From contig JASHUX010000141.1 of NCBI GenBank assembly GCA_030039775.1, forward strand, positions 1 to 7,801: DNA of 7,801 nt. Direction: 5' to 3'. The DNA is from Alphaproteobacteria bacterium (GTDB lineage Bacteria > Pseudomonadota > Alphaproteobacteria > ATCC43930 > CGMCC-115725). Position numbers and translations under genes: made by a program. Positions 1 through 6,077 of this stretch are shown here, in pieces. Every line of letters begins with the position of its first letter. The first letter of the stretch is position 1. The notes under the pieces are model-generated. The model saw only the letters and a program-made list of their open reading frames with translations. It was not told where the DNA came from and made no database searches.

Positions 1-1
1 G

Positions 2-271
2 GCATACATCGCCTTCCCCGCGCAGCATCGAACCAAATTGCACAGCACGAATCCGCTCGAACGCCTCAACAAAGAGGTCAAGCGACGCGCCAATGTCGTC
101 GGCATCTTTCCCAACGAAGCCAGCATCACACGCCTCATCGGCGCCGTCCTCCTCGAGCAAAACGACGAGTGGCTCTTGCAGCACCGTTACATGCAGAGCG
201 AGGCAATGGCTGAACTTACACCGCCGGCGACAAAACCCGAGCCGGCCAGACTTCCACCAAAGGCCGCCTGA
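2..271 (+). CDS. IS256-family (mutator-type) transposase, C-terminal fragment
   Basis: This is the C-terminal end of a transposase that begins before the window; the frame is open from base 2 to a TGA at 269-271. The protein would cut and rejoin the ends of its own insertion sequence. The recognition rests on a near-signature C-terminal block: an STNPLERLNKEVKRR motif, then VVGIFPNEASITRLIGAVLLEQNDEW-type residues and an RYM motif, all highly typical of IS256-family enzymes. In this family the third acidic residue of the DDE catalytic triad lies in this C-terminal region, probably the Glu of NPLER (family knowledge, not provable here). A Pro/Lys-rich tail ends the protein. The other two catalytic Asp residues lie outside the window, so whether the element is intact cannot be judged. 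The methionine-like start at 38 is only an internal TTG and is not a real start. Confidence 0.9.
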   Translation, partial: AYIAFPAQHRTKLHSTNPLERLNKEVKRRANVVGIFPNEASITRLIGAVLLEQNDEWLLQHRYMQSEAMAELTPPATKPEPARLPPKAA

Positions 272-297
272 CCCTTGGCCACCTCAAATTCAACCCC

Positions 298-327
298 GAT
301 TTACACCACCTTGACGGACGTGACCCC
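298..327 (+). repeat. Probable right terminal inverted repeat of the IS256-family element
   Basis: About 25 bases after the transposase stop there is a stretch reading TTTACACCACCTTGACGGAC followed by GTGACCCC. A terminal repeat is expected at this distance behind an IS256-family transposase, and this kind of sequence resembles the ends I recall for proteobacterial members. The gene-like reading of the next ORF starts just after it. The left end is outside the window, so the pairing of inverted repeats and the 8-9 bp target duplication cannot be tested here. The exact boundary is an estimate. Confidence 0.4.
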
Positions 328-350
328 GATCGGCGCCTTCGGATTGGATT

Positions 351-1670
351 TTGATGTTGCCGCCGCTGGTGAAAACCGTCGGCGTCGCAGGCGCGGCAAA
401 GGTGTTCGTTCTGGCAATCCTTTTCTTGACGACGAGCGGAGCGCTCTTTCTCAATTATGCATTGTTTCGGCGCCTGTCGTGGTTGCCATTCGCTTCCTTT
501 TTGCTTGCGTACAATTGGATCGTGACCTGGGGCTTCGCCAATTATCTATTCGGGCTCGGTTTGTGGTTATGGATCTTGGGCGCCTGGTTTCGCAGCGAGC
601 ATTGGTCTTGGCCAATTCGGATCGCTTGTTTCTCCGTGCTCGGCTACGTACTGGTCATCTGTCACGCCTACACATTTGGTTTCTACGGTGCCGCGGTCGT
701 AAGCGCGGAATTCGCAATACGGTGGCACCGCCGCCACGATCTCCGGATGTGGCGCGAGCAACGGCTCTGGCTCGCATTGGCACAATTCATTTTGCGCGCG
801 GCGCTATTTATTTTAACCAGTCCAAGCGCGGGCAGTCTGGCGTTCGGTGCGGTGTTCAGGTTCCAGACGAAGGCGCATGCGTTGGGGACGCTGGTCAACA
901 CGGGCACGTTTTGGCCCGATTTGACGATTTGCATGGCGCTGTACGCCGCCTTTGCTGTTGCCGTATGGCGGCGTTGGTTGCGGGTCGACGCCCGGATTGG
1001 GTGGCTGTTGGTAGCGGTGGTCGGCTTATTCCCGCTGTGGCCGGACTACATTCTGTCCGCCGCATTTGCCGCCTATAGACTCCCTGTCGCCTTTGCTCTC
1101 CTTGCGATCGCGGCAAGCGCGCCGGAAAGGGTCGAGGACGGCCGTCGTCATTATATTTGGATCGCCATAATCGGAGTCTTGCTTTCCGTTCAGATTGGAT
1201 TCGTCGCCACACAATGGATGCGGTTCGATCGCGAATACGCCGCGATTGCGAACATCGTCGGCGACGTTCCCACGGGCAACAAGTTGCTCGTCGCGATACC
1301 GGAAGATGACCGATACCACAATCCAAATGAGCCGCCGGTTGCCTATGCGGCGCTGTTGGAAGGGACCGACCGACATATTTTTGTGAACGGCGCGTTCGTT
1401 TGGCCGCAAGATAATTCCTCGATCCATTTGACGGCGCCGTATCGTTGGCTTCAAGACGACCCTGCATGGATGCCCGACTACTATCCGAAACAGGTTGCCG
1501 CGATTCGGAGGGCGCCGTTCACCGCCGACGAAAGTCCTTTCCGGCCAAAGATCCTTGCCGCCTACGACTATCTGCTGGTCAAAGACGAATCCCGCTTTGG
1601 CGTTTCGCTGTCGTCGACTTATCCCATGGTCGCCGCCACCGGCCCATACCGGCTCTACAAACTGCACTGA
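351..1670 (+). CDS. Polytopic membrane protein, probably 5'-truncated by the IS insertion
   Basis: The frame is open from 324 (after a TGA at 321-323) to a TGA at 1668-1670; the first usable codons are TTG 351 or ATG 354. About nine hydrophobic segments are visible, near residues 15-37, 42-60, 62-80, 90-118, 139-158, 190-208, 216-234, 236-256 and 268-287. A soluble domain of about 150 residues follows, ending in a YDYLLV...PYRLYKL pattern. This layout, an inner-membrane bundle plus a C-terminal periplasmic domain, resembles GT-C-type glycosyltransferase-like or related uncharacterised membrane proteins; the substrate is unknown. The NYLFGLGLWLW segment is typical of that group as I recall it. 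Such proteins normally carry a further N-terminal region before the MLPPLVK segment, and here that place is taken by the IS end, with no convincing ribosome binding site. It is therefore probably a remnant of a larger gene. Expression from an IS-borne outward promoter is possible but unproven. Confidence 0.6.
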   Translation: MMLPPLVKTVGVAGAAKVFVLAILFLTTSGALFLNYALFRRLSWLPFASFLLAYNWIVTWGFANYLFGLGLWLWILGAWFRSEHWSWPIRIACFSVLGYVLVICHAYTFGFYGAAVVSAEFAIRWHRRHDLRMWREQRLWLALAQFILRAALFILTSPSAGSLAFGAVFRFQTKAHALGTLVNTGTFWPDLTICMALYAAFAVAVWRRWLRVDARIGWLLVAVVGLFPLWPDYILSAAFAAYRLPVAFALLAIAASAPERVEDGRRHYIWIAIIGVLLSVQIGFVATQWMRFDREYAAIANIVGDVPTGNKLLVAIPEDDRYHNPNEPPVAYAALLEGTDRHIFVNGAFVWPQDNSSIHLTAPYRWLQDDPAWMPDYYPKQVAAIRRAPFTADESPFRPKILAAYDYLLVKDESRFGVSLSSTYPMVAATGPYRLYKLH

Positions 1671-1722
1671 CTGCCGCGGTTTGCGGTTTCTCGCGATCAG
1701 GCCCTGTTTGGCCGGCGGTCAA

Positions 1723-2064
1723 TCATCGTGCGCCCTTATTCCGCAGCGTCACCGCGATCCCGACACCACGCTGGACCCACTTCGTGAGAGCCGCGTCGGT
1801 GCGGTAGCCTTCCGGCCGAACACGGACGAAGCCCGTCATCATCTTTCCGCCAATAAGGGCCGGCTCGACATGCGGTTCGGCGAGCGCAGCGTCCATACCG
1901 TCTGGCCCAACCCGGATCAGCATTCCGCCGCGGCCGCTAACGGAGCAGGCCATGTTGCCGCCGACCATGAACGAGAGCCCGCCCATCATCGCTTTTTCGG
2001 TTACGCCACGCCGGCCGGACAGGATCTTCCGGACACGCGCCGCGGTCGCTTGGTCATACGCCAA
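1723..2064 (-). CDS. TfoX N-terminal-domain protein
   Basis: This 113-residue protein corresponds to a stand-alone TfoX/Sxy N-terminal domain. Visible hallmarks are the MAYDQ...ARVRKIL start, the EKAMMGGLSFMVGGNMACSV block (residues 23-42) and the later GKMMTGFVRV block (residues 73-82). TfoX/Sxy proteins of gammaproteobacteria regulate competence. The short single-domain versions common in alphaproteobacteria have no established function, so a competence role should not be assumed. The start is a TTG three bases after the upstream GST-like stop (TAA CCA TTG). It is preferred because the resulting N-terminus matches the family, while the nearby ATG is out of frame. This is the last gene of the four-gene minus-strand operon and probably depends on translational coupling, since only a weak AGG lies upstream. 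It converges with the membrane-protein gene across a 52-bp gap in which I see no strong terminator. Confidence 0.85.
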   Translation of the reverse strand: MAYDQATAARVRKILSGRRGVTEKAMMGGLSFMVGGNMACSVSGRGGMLIRVGPDGMDAALAEPHVEPALIGGKMMTGFVRVRPEGYRTDAALTKWVQRGVGIAVTLRNKGAR

Positions 2065-2067
2065 TGG

Positions 2068-2715
2068 TTAGTTTGCCTGTCGACGGGGTGGGCGTGGCGG
2101 CGGAATGGTGCGCACAAAGCTCGGCCGAGTAGCGCGTCGGTCATAATACGCCACAAGATTCGGCGCGGCGGCAAACGCCACCCCGCTTTCGGGCATTTGC
2201 CGGATCCAGTAGAGGATCGGCAGCAGATTGACGTCGGCGAGGGTAAAGCAGTTGCCGGCTAGATACCCGCTGTTGGCGACCGCATGGTCGAGCATTTCGA
2301 TTTGATCACGCGCAGCCGGCATGACGGCATCGATTGTCGCGCGGTCGGGTCCGCCATCGCCGGTCTTCGGCCCGATATAGGCAAAGAGATAAGTACGAAT
2401 GAGCATCCGGTCGATCTCGGTGTTGACAAGCGAAACCCACTGCTCGGTTTCAGCCGCACCGCGCGGGTCCGACGGAATCAGCATCGGAGCCGGAAAGGCA
2501 CGGTCGAGATAAGTCACGATCGCCTTCGATTCGCATAGCGCGACATCGCCATGACGCAACACCGGCATCTTGCCGAAAGGATGAATCGCGCGCAGTTCAG
2601 GCGCGCCAAGCATCACCTCCGTCAATATGTAATCGATACCCTTCTCCTCACACGCCATGCGTACGACGCGCGTGTAAGTCGAGCGCGCCGAGCCGATAAT
2701 TTCCGGCGTCGCCAT
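2068..2715 (-). CDS. Glutathione S-transferase family protein
   Basis: This 215-residue protein has the two-domain GST layout. The N-terminal thioredoxin-like domain holds a Ser/Tyr-containing active-site loop (SARSTY, residues 9-14), the cis-proline motif KMPVL (Pro51) and the glutathione-binding Glu-Ser pair (ES, residues 62-63). The C-terminal helical domain carries the N-capping box FTLAD (residues 157-161). GSTs conjugate or transfer glutathione on electrophilic compounds in the cytoplasm; the substrate here is unknown. The ATG at 2715 is chosen because a GTGAGG Shine-Dalgarno-like sequence precedes it by about six bases. The alternative GTG at 2727 overlaps the upstream stop and would add only four residues (VRLA). 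The C-terminus is unusually Pro/Arg-rich (PPPRPPRR). Its place behind an ArsR repressor and an SRPBCC protein suggests a stress- or xenobiotic-inducible detoxification set, which is inference. Confidence 0.9.
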   Translation of the reverse strand: MATPEIIGSARSTYTRVVRMACEEKGIDYILTEVMLGAPELRAIHPFGKMPVLRHGDVALCESKAIVTYLDRAFPAPMLIPSDPRGAAETEQWVSLVNTEIDRMLIRTYLFAYIGPKTGDGGPDRATIDAVMPAARDQIEMLDHAVANSGYLAGNCFTLADVNLLPILYWIRQMPESGVAFAAAPNLVAYYDRRATRPSFVRTIPPPRPPRRQAN

Positions 2716-2723
2716 CGCTAGCC

Positions 2724-3188
2724 TCACGCCGCCAGCATGTCAGCCAGTTTCTGGCAGGCCGTCCGCCAGCCGGCATTGATGCCCTCGCCCCCGTCCGGCG
2801 CGACGATCCCGCTGTGTCGCAGCATGATCCGCGTGCCGCCGTCGATCGGTTCCAACACGTAGGTTACAATGCTTGGTTTGCCGGCCGCGCCGACGCCTTG
2901 CCAAGTGTGAACGAGCTTGCGGGGTGGATCGACTTCGAGATATTCGCCTTCGAGAGCATAGGTTTGCCCGCGTGCGACCCCGGTCGTGCGCCAGCGGCCG
3001 CCGACCCGGACGTCGCCGCTCCATTCGCGCGTATCAAAAACGCCTTCGCGTACCCACCAATCGACGATTTCACGGGAGGTCAGTGCCTGGAATACGCGGG
3101 CTGGCGCTGCCGCAATCTCGACGCTTGCGATGACTTCGCCACCGACCAAATCGGCGACGGCGCGGGCGCCGGCTTTTATTCCGCTCAT
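2724..3188 (-). CDS. SRPBCC-domain (AHSA1/Aha1-like) protein
   Basis: This 154-residue protein is of the START-like (SRPBCC) fold, AHSA1 subgroup. Visible family features are a start of the form EVIASVEIAAAPARVFQALTS, the DWWVREGVFDTREW...VGGRW region (around residues 43-66), the LVHTWQG strand and the VTYVLEPIDGGTRIMLRHSG strand pair. The C-terminal amphipathic helix ends in KLADMLAA. These domains form a hydrophobic ligand cavity; in bacteria the ligand and role are mostly unknown, and a genuine Hsp90 co-chaperone role should not be assumed from the family name. The ATG at 3188 is supported by a strong GGAGG about four bases upstream and by a 4-bp ATGA overlap with the ArsR gene. ArsR repressors are very frequently paired with such SRPBCC genes, which fits this arrangement. 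The next gene follows after an 8-bp gap. Confidence 0.9.
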   Translation of the reverse strand: MSGIKAGARAVADLVGGEVIASVEIAAAPARVFQALTSREIVDWWVREGVFDTREWSGDVRVGGRWRTTGVARGQTYALEGEYLEVDPPRKLVHTWQGVGAAGKPSIVTYVLEPIDGGTRIMLRHSGIVAPDGGEGINAGWRTACQKLADMLAA

Positions 3189-3505
3189 TTGTCCTCCAAG
3201 TTACGTTTTAGTGTGGCGAGGCTTGCTTGCCAGAACGACCGGTAGCCTTCAAGCCAGCCGGCCACGCTTTGCAGCGGCATCGGATTGACGGCATAGACAC
3301 GCTTTCGCCCCTGCGGCGTGTCTATCACTAGGCGGGCCTCGCGGAGCACCCGTAAATGCTTAGAAATAGCCGGGCGGCTCGAGGCAAAATCGGCTGCCAG
3401 TGCGCCGGCATTGGCAGGACCGGCACGTAGCCGGTCGAGGATCGCGCGCCGCGTCGGATCGGAGATGGCGCGAAAGACTTGGTTGCTAGTTTGAGCGCGG
3501 GCCAT
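3185..3505 (-). CDS. ArsR-family winged-helix transcriptional repressor
   Basis: This is a 106-residue ArsR-type DNA-binding protein. It shows the FRAISDPTRRAILDRL entry helix, a helix-turn-helix around residues 34-59 (ALAADFASSRPAISKHLRVLREARLV) and a winged hairpin (DTPQGRKRVYAV). It contains no cysteine, so the classical CVC metal site is absent; the inducer is probably not arsenite or a soft metal bound in that way. The C-terminal WLEGYRSFWQASLATLKRNLE helix is characteristic of ArsR members paired with SRPBCC genes. The frame could be extended to a TTG at 3547, but that TTG is the first part of a TTGACA promoter element, and the 14 extra codons would cover the palindromic operator. The ATG at 3505 is therefore preferred. 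It is the first gene of the operon and probably represses itself and the three downstream genes. Confidence 0.92.
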   Translation of the reverse strand: MARAQTSNQVFRAISDPTRRAILDRLRAGPANAGALAADFASSRPAISKHLRVLREARLVIDTPQGRKRVYAVNPMPLQSVAGWLEGYRSFWQASLATLKRNLEDK

Positions 3506-3510
3506 ATTGG

Positions 3511-3526
3511 GTAACCGTACGGTTAC
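3511..3526. promoter_or_regulatory. Perfect 16-bp palindromic operator of the ArsR operon
   Basis: The sequence GTAACCGTACGGTTAC is its own exact reverse complement. It ends five bases before the ArsR ATG (3505) and overlaps the expected -10 region of the promoter. ArsR-family dimers bind inverted repeats of about this size near their own promoters, so this is very probably the autoregulatory operator. The flanking bases do not extend the symmetry. Confidence 0.8.
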
Positions 3527-3547
3527 ATGAATGGCCCGCTTTGTCAA
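3520..3547 (-). promoter_or_regulatory. Predicted promoter of the ArsR operon
   Basis: A consensus TTGACA (-35) lies at 3547-3542 on the minus strand. After a 16-base spacer comes TAACCG (3525-3520), or AACCGT with a 17-base spacer. This -10 is a poor match and falls within the palindrome, so a bound repressor would block polymerase. Transcription would start very near the ATG at 3505, implying a very short or leaderless 5' end, consistent with the absence of a clear Shine-Dalgarno before that ATG. Confidence 0.55.
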
Positions 3548-3553
3548 GCCGGA

Positions 3554-4219
3554 CTAATTGCTGCCGGGGAATTTGCCGCTCGGCTGCACGGTAAACCGCA
3601 ACCAGCGCTTATCGCGCGGCATGCCCGCGCCCGCTGCGAAGACGTGCTGAGCTGGGAAGGCGCCGGGTATATTCGTCATGGTCAGCGTCACGCCTTGCCG
3701 CGTCAGCGCGATTTTCTCGGCGATTCCCTTGAACACGTCGTAGCCGCCTGTGACGTCGGGGTCGGGCGGTCGTGCGCCGTCGTCCCGGTGGATGATGATC
3801 GTCATCCCGCCCGCTTGGCTTAGGTCGGCGATGTTCTGGACCAACCCCGTGAACTCCCATGGCAGTTTCGGCATGGCCCAGCCAAGATAGGATTTGGCGA
3901 TATCACGGGCGAAGGGCGCATTTCGACCCTCGATGAAGGCACGGTCGAGCCCGAGCTGCGAGGCAAGAACGACCCCCTTGGCATTGGTAAGAACATCGAG
4001 CTCGACCAGGGTATGAAAACTGTCGCCGCTTGGCCGGAAGCATTGCCAGCTCTGCCCGTTCTCCGCCGCGACGGGCGGGCAGCTCTCGGTTAGGTGAAAC
4101 CACTGAAAGAAGCCTGACTTTAGCTCGGTGGGCAGATCGGCGGCAGGCGCGGGTGCGCTCGCCACCGCTACGGCACCTATGCCCAAGAGGGTCGAAAGCA
4201 CGCGTGACAGAAGCTTCAT
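3554..4219 (-). CDS. Secreted/periplasmic protein of unknown function
   Basis: I do not recognise this 221-residue protein. Residues 1-26 form a clear Sec signal peptide: a basic MKLLSR start, a hydrophobic core (LSTLLGIGAVAVA) and an APAPA-AD cleavage site after about residue 26. The mature protein of about 195 residues has only two cysteines, Cys47 and Cys60, which could form a disulfide in the periplasm, and an aromatic FFQWFHLTESCPP stretch near its start. There are no membrane segments after the signal peptide and no lipobox. The ATG at 4219 has a good AGGGA ribosome binding site about five bases upstream. It is transcribed divergently from the permease gene. Its stop lies only six bases before the -35 element of the ArsR operon on the same strand, so read-through into that operon is possible. 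No role can be assigned from the sequence. Confidence 0.75.
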   Translation of the reverse strand: MKLLSRVLSTLLGIGAVAVASAPAPAADLPTELKSGFFQWFHLTESCPPVAAENGQSWQCFRPSGDSFHTLVELDVLTNAKGVVLASQLGLDRAFIEGRNAPFARDIAKSYLGWAMPKLPWEFTGLVQNIADLSQAGGMTIIIHRDDGARPPDPDVTGGYDVFKGIAEKIALTRQGVTLTMTNIPGAFPAQHVFAAGAGMPRDKRWLRFTVQPSGKFPGSN

Positions 4220-4336
4220 CTGGTCCCTGTTCGGTTCGCCTGTGGCAATAAATATGATCTCAAATTCCCCTCCCGCGGGGCATCGAAGGTTCTATGATGC
4301 GCGGTCCGGTTTCATCCACGCCTTTCTTCTCCCCCC
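4220..4336. promoter_or_regulatory. Divergent intergenic region between secreted protein and permease genes
   Basis: This 117-bp spacer must hold the promoters of both divergent genes. On the plus strand TATGAT (4293-4298) is a fair -10 match, but no good -35 lies 16-18 bases before it. A short palindrome, CCCGCGGG, sits at 4272-4279. An AT-rich patch (about 4247-4266) could serve the minus-strand gene. A run of 16 pyrimidines (4321-4336) directly precedes the permease ATG, where a purine-rich ribosome binding site would normally be. Confidence 0.35.
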
Positions 4337-5569
4337 ATGCCAAACGCCATCATTCTCTCTGTCTTTTTCTTGACCTATCTGGGTCTGGCGGCGGGCCGGT
4401 TACCGTGGTTCCGGGTCGACCGCACTGGTATTGCGCTCCTGGGCGCCATTGCGCTTCTCGGCACCGAGACCGTTACGATCGATGACATCAGCGGCAGCAT
4501 CGATATCTCCACCCTTGTGCTGCTGTTTGCGCTGATGATCATTTCGGCACAGTTCCTATCCGCCGGCTTTTACGATAAGTGCGCCGACTGGATCACGGCG
4601 CGGCACAGTGGACCGCTGTCGCTGCTCGCACTGACGGTCGGTGTGTGTGGGGCGCTGACGGCCCTCCTCGCGAACGACATCGTCGTGTTCGCGATGGCAC
4701 CGTTGCTGATCGCAGGGGCGCGGGCGCGCGGCTACGACCCGCGTCCGATCCTGATCGGCTTGGTCACCGCGGCCAACACCGGTTCGGCGGCAACGCTGAT
4801 ATCGAGCCCGCAGAACATCTATCTGGGTCAGATCGGCAATCTCAGTTTCCACAATTTCCTCGGCGCCTGCGCTGTACCGGCGCTCGTCGGCCTCGTCATC
4901 GTGTTCGGTGTGGTGTGGTTCCAATGGCGCGATCGCGTATTGGACGCGGCGCCCGCGCTGATCCCCGACATACCGGACGTACCACGCCATCCCTTCGACC
5001 GAAACCAGACCATAAAAGCGCTGGTGGCACTGGTCGCGCTATTGATCCTGTTCACGACCTCGCTGCCCCGTGAGGTTGGCGGCCTCGTCATCGCTGCCCT
5101 CCTCCTTGCGAGCCGCAAGTACACGAGCCGTACGATGATTGCGGCCGTGGACTGGCCGTTGTTGCTGCTGTTCCTATGCTTGTTCGCGGTCACCGGCGCC
5201 TTGGCGCAGTCTGGCCTCGCCTATCAGTTCGTCGCTTCGTTGGGCGACGCCGGATTGCTCCCCGACCATCTCAACGTATTGGCACCACTGACGCTGTTGA
5301 TGAGCAATGTGTTCGGTAATGTGCCGTCCGTGATCGTATTGTTGCAGATCTGGCCCAACCCGCCCGAGGGCGCGCTTTACGGCATGGCGCTGTTGTTCTC
5401 GTTCGCCGGCAATTTCCTGCTGCTTGGCAGCTTCGCCAATCTCATCGTCGCGGAACGTGCGACGCAATTTGGTGTGCATCTGAGCTTCGGCGAGTACGCG
5501 CGCGCGGGCGTGCCCATTACCATTCTGTCGATGCTGTTCGGCATGTTGTGGCTGCACTGGACCGGTTAG
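4337..5569 (+). CDS. ArsB/NhaD/SLC13-superfamily membrane permease
   Basis: This 410-residue polytopic inner-membrane protein belongs to the ion transporter (IT) superfamily that includes ArsB, NhaD and SLC13/DASS carriers. The family's two inverted repeats are visible. The first has ALLANDIVV (109-117) and AANTGSAATLISSPQN (145-160). The second has SNVFGNVP (323-330) and GNFLLLGSFANLIVAER (358-374). The ND, NTGSAAT and SSPQN motifs form the re-entrant substrate and ion-binding elements in characterised relatives. About ten to eleven hydrophobic segments are present, and the length is near the usual 400-450. The substrate cannot be read from sequence: arsenite, Na+/H+ exchange or dicarboxylate/sulfate transport are all possible. 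No arsenic-resistance partner such as ArsC is present, so I give no symbol. The ATG at 4337 gives a natural first membrane helix, but it has no Shine-Dalgarno. The stop is TAG. Confidence 0.87.
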   Translation: MPNAIILSVFFLTYLGLAAGRLPWFRVDRTGIALLGAIALLGTETVTIDDISGSIDISTLVLLFALMIISAQFLSAGFYDKCADWITARHSGPLSLLALTVGVCGALTALLANDIVVFAMAPLLIAGARARGYDPRPILIGLVTAANTGSAATLISSPQNIYLGQIGNLSFHNFLGACAVPALVGLVIVFGVVWFQWRDRVLDAAPALIPDIPDVPRHPFDRNQTIKALVALVALLILFTTSLPREVGGLVIAALLLASRKYTSRTMIAAVDWPLLLLFLCLFAVTGALAQSGLAYQFVASLGDAGLLPDHLNVLAPLTLLMSNVFGNVPSVIVLLQIWPNPPEGALYGMALLFSFAGNFLLLGSFANLIVAERATQFGVHLSFGEYARAGVPITILSMLFGMLWLHWTG

Positions 5570-5606
5570 CTGCATTGGTCCGCGCCCTCGTTCGTGGATT
5601 GACGGC

Positions 5607-6077
5607 ATGGCCGCGCTGCCCACGCTGGAGATCGCGGTGCGCCCGGAGTGGATCGACTATAACGGCCACACCAACATGGCTTATTACGTGGTCATGTTCG
5701 ACAAGGCGACGGATGTCCTGTTCGACGCGATCGGATGTGGCCAGGCCTATCGCCGCGAGGCGAACCACACGATGTATGCGATGGAAAGCCACGTCACTTA
5801 TGGGCGGGAGACTAAACTCGGCGATCGGCTTTCCGTTACCTGCCGGCTGATCGACGCCGACGCCAAGCGGTTCCATTTCTTCTGTCGCATGGCGATGGCG
5901 GACAGCGACACGCAGGTCGCAACGTTCGAGATGTTGGCCCTCCATGTCGATCTCGCCGGGCCGCACGCGGTGCCGTTTCCCCCCGCAATTCAAGGGCGGC
6001 TTGGGGCTTTGCTCGCCGAACACCGCACGTTCCCCCTTCCTCCAGAGGTCGGCCGCAAAGTAGGCATCCGGCGGTGA
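5607..6077 (+). CDS. Hotdog-fold acyl-CoA thioesterase (4HBT-like)
   Basis: This 156-residue protein has the 4-hydroxybenzoyl-CoA thioesterase-type signature near its start: VRPEWIDYNGHTNMAYYVVMFDKATD (residues 11-36), in which Asp17 sits in the position of the catalytic Asp of 4HBT-type enzymes. The MESHVTYGRETKLGDRLSV block (59-77) is the usual CoA-binding/dimer strand region, followed by a strand with KRFHFFCRM. Such enzymes hydrolyse acyl-CoA thioesters in the cytoplasm. The DYNGHxNxAYY wording is also seen in thioesterases of carnitine/betainyl-CoA metabolism, which is one option, but no carnitine genes lie nearby, so the substrate is open. It follows the permease by 37 bp in the same direction. 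Its TGA overlaps the GTG start of the next gene (GTGA), so the two are probably translationally coupled. Only a weak GGA lies upstream of the ATG. Confidence 0.87.
   Translation: MAALPTLEIAVRPEWIDYNGHTNMAYYVVMFDKATDVLFDAIGCGQAYRREANHTMYAMESHVTYGRETKLGDRLSVTCRLIDADAKRFHFFCRMAMADSDTQVATFEMLALHVDLAGPHAVPFPPAIQGRLGALLAEHRTFPLPPEVGRKVGIRR

Noticed and set aside
275..1078. Long plus-strand ORF (267 codons) overlapping the IS end and the membrane protein
   Set aside because: It reads across the IS boundary, is rich in Arg and low-complexity residues, and lies in a different frame from the clearly hydrophobic membrane protein. It is a shadow frame.
895..1667. Minus-strand ORFs antisense to the membrane protein
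   Set aside because: They are Arg/Pro-rich, show no domain, and mirror the high GC of the opposite strand.
1671..1722. Possible terminator between the convergent membrane-protein and TfoX genes
   Set aside because: Only a 4-bp stem (CCGC/GCGG) with a short loop is visible and no clean U-tract follows; too weak to call.
1495..2262. Plus-strand ORF of 255 codons antisense to the TfoX and GST genes
   Set aside because: The opposite strand carries recognisable TfoX and GST domains; this frame has no family features.
4556..5193. Minus-strand ORFs antisense to the permease
   Set aside because: They are His/Arg-rich GC shadows of the permease, with no domain.
4337..5569. Naming the permease arsB because an ArsR-type gene lies nearby
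   Set aside because: The ArsR-type gene has no cysteines, is transcribed away from the permease with another gene between, and no arsenate reductase is present. The superfamily is clear but the substrate is not.
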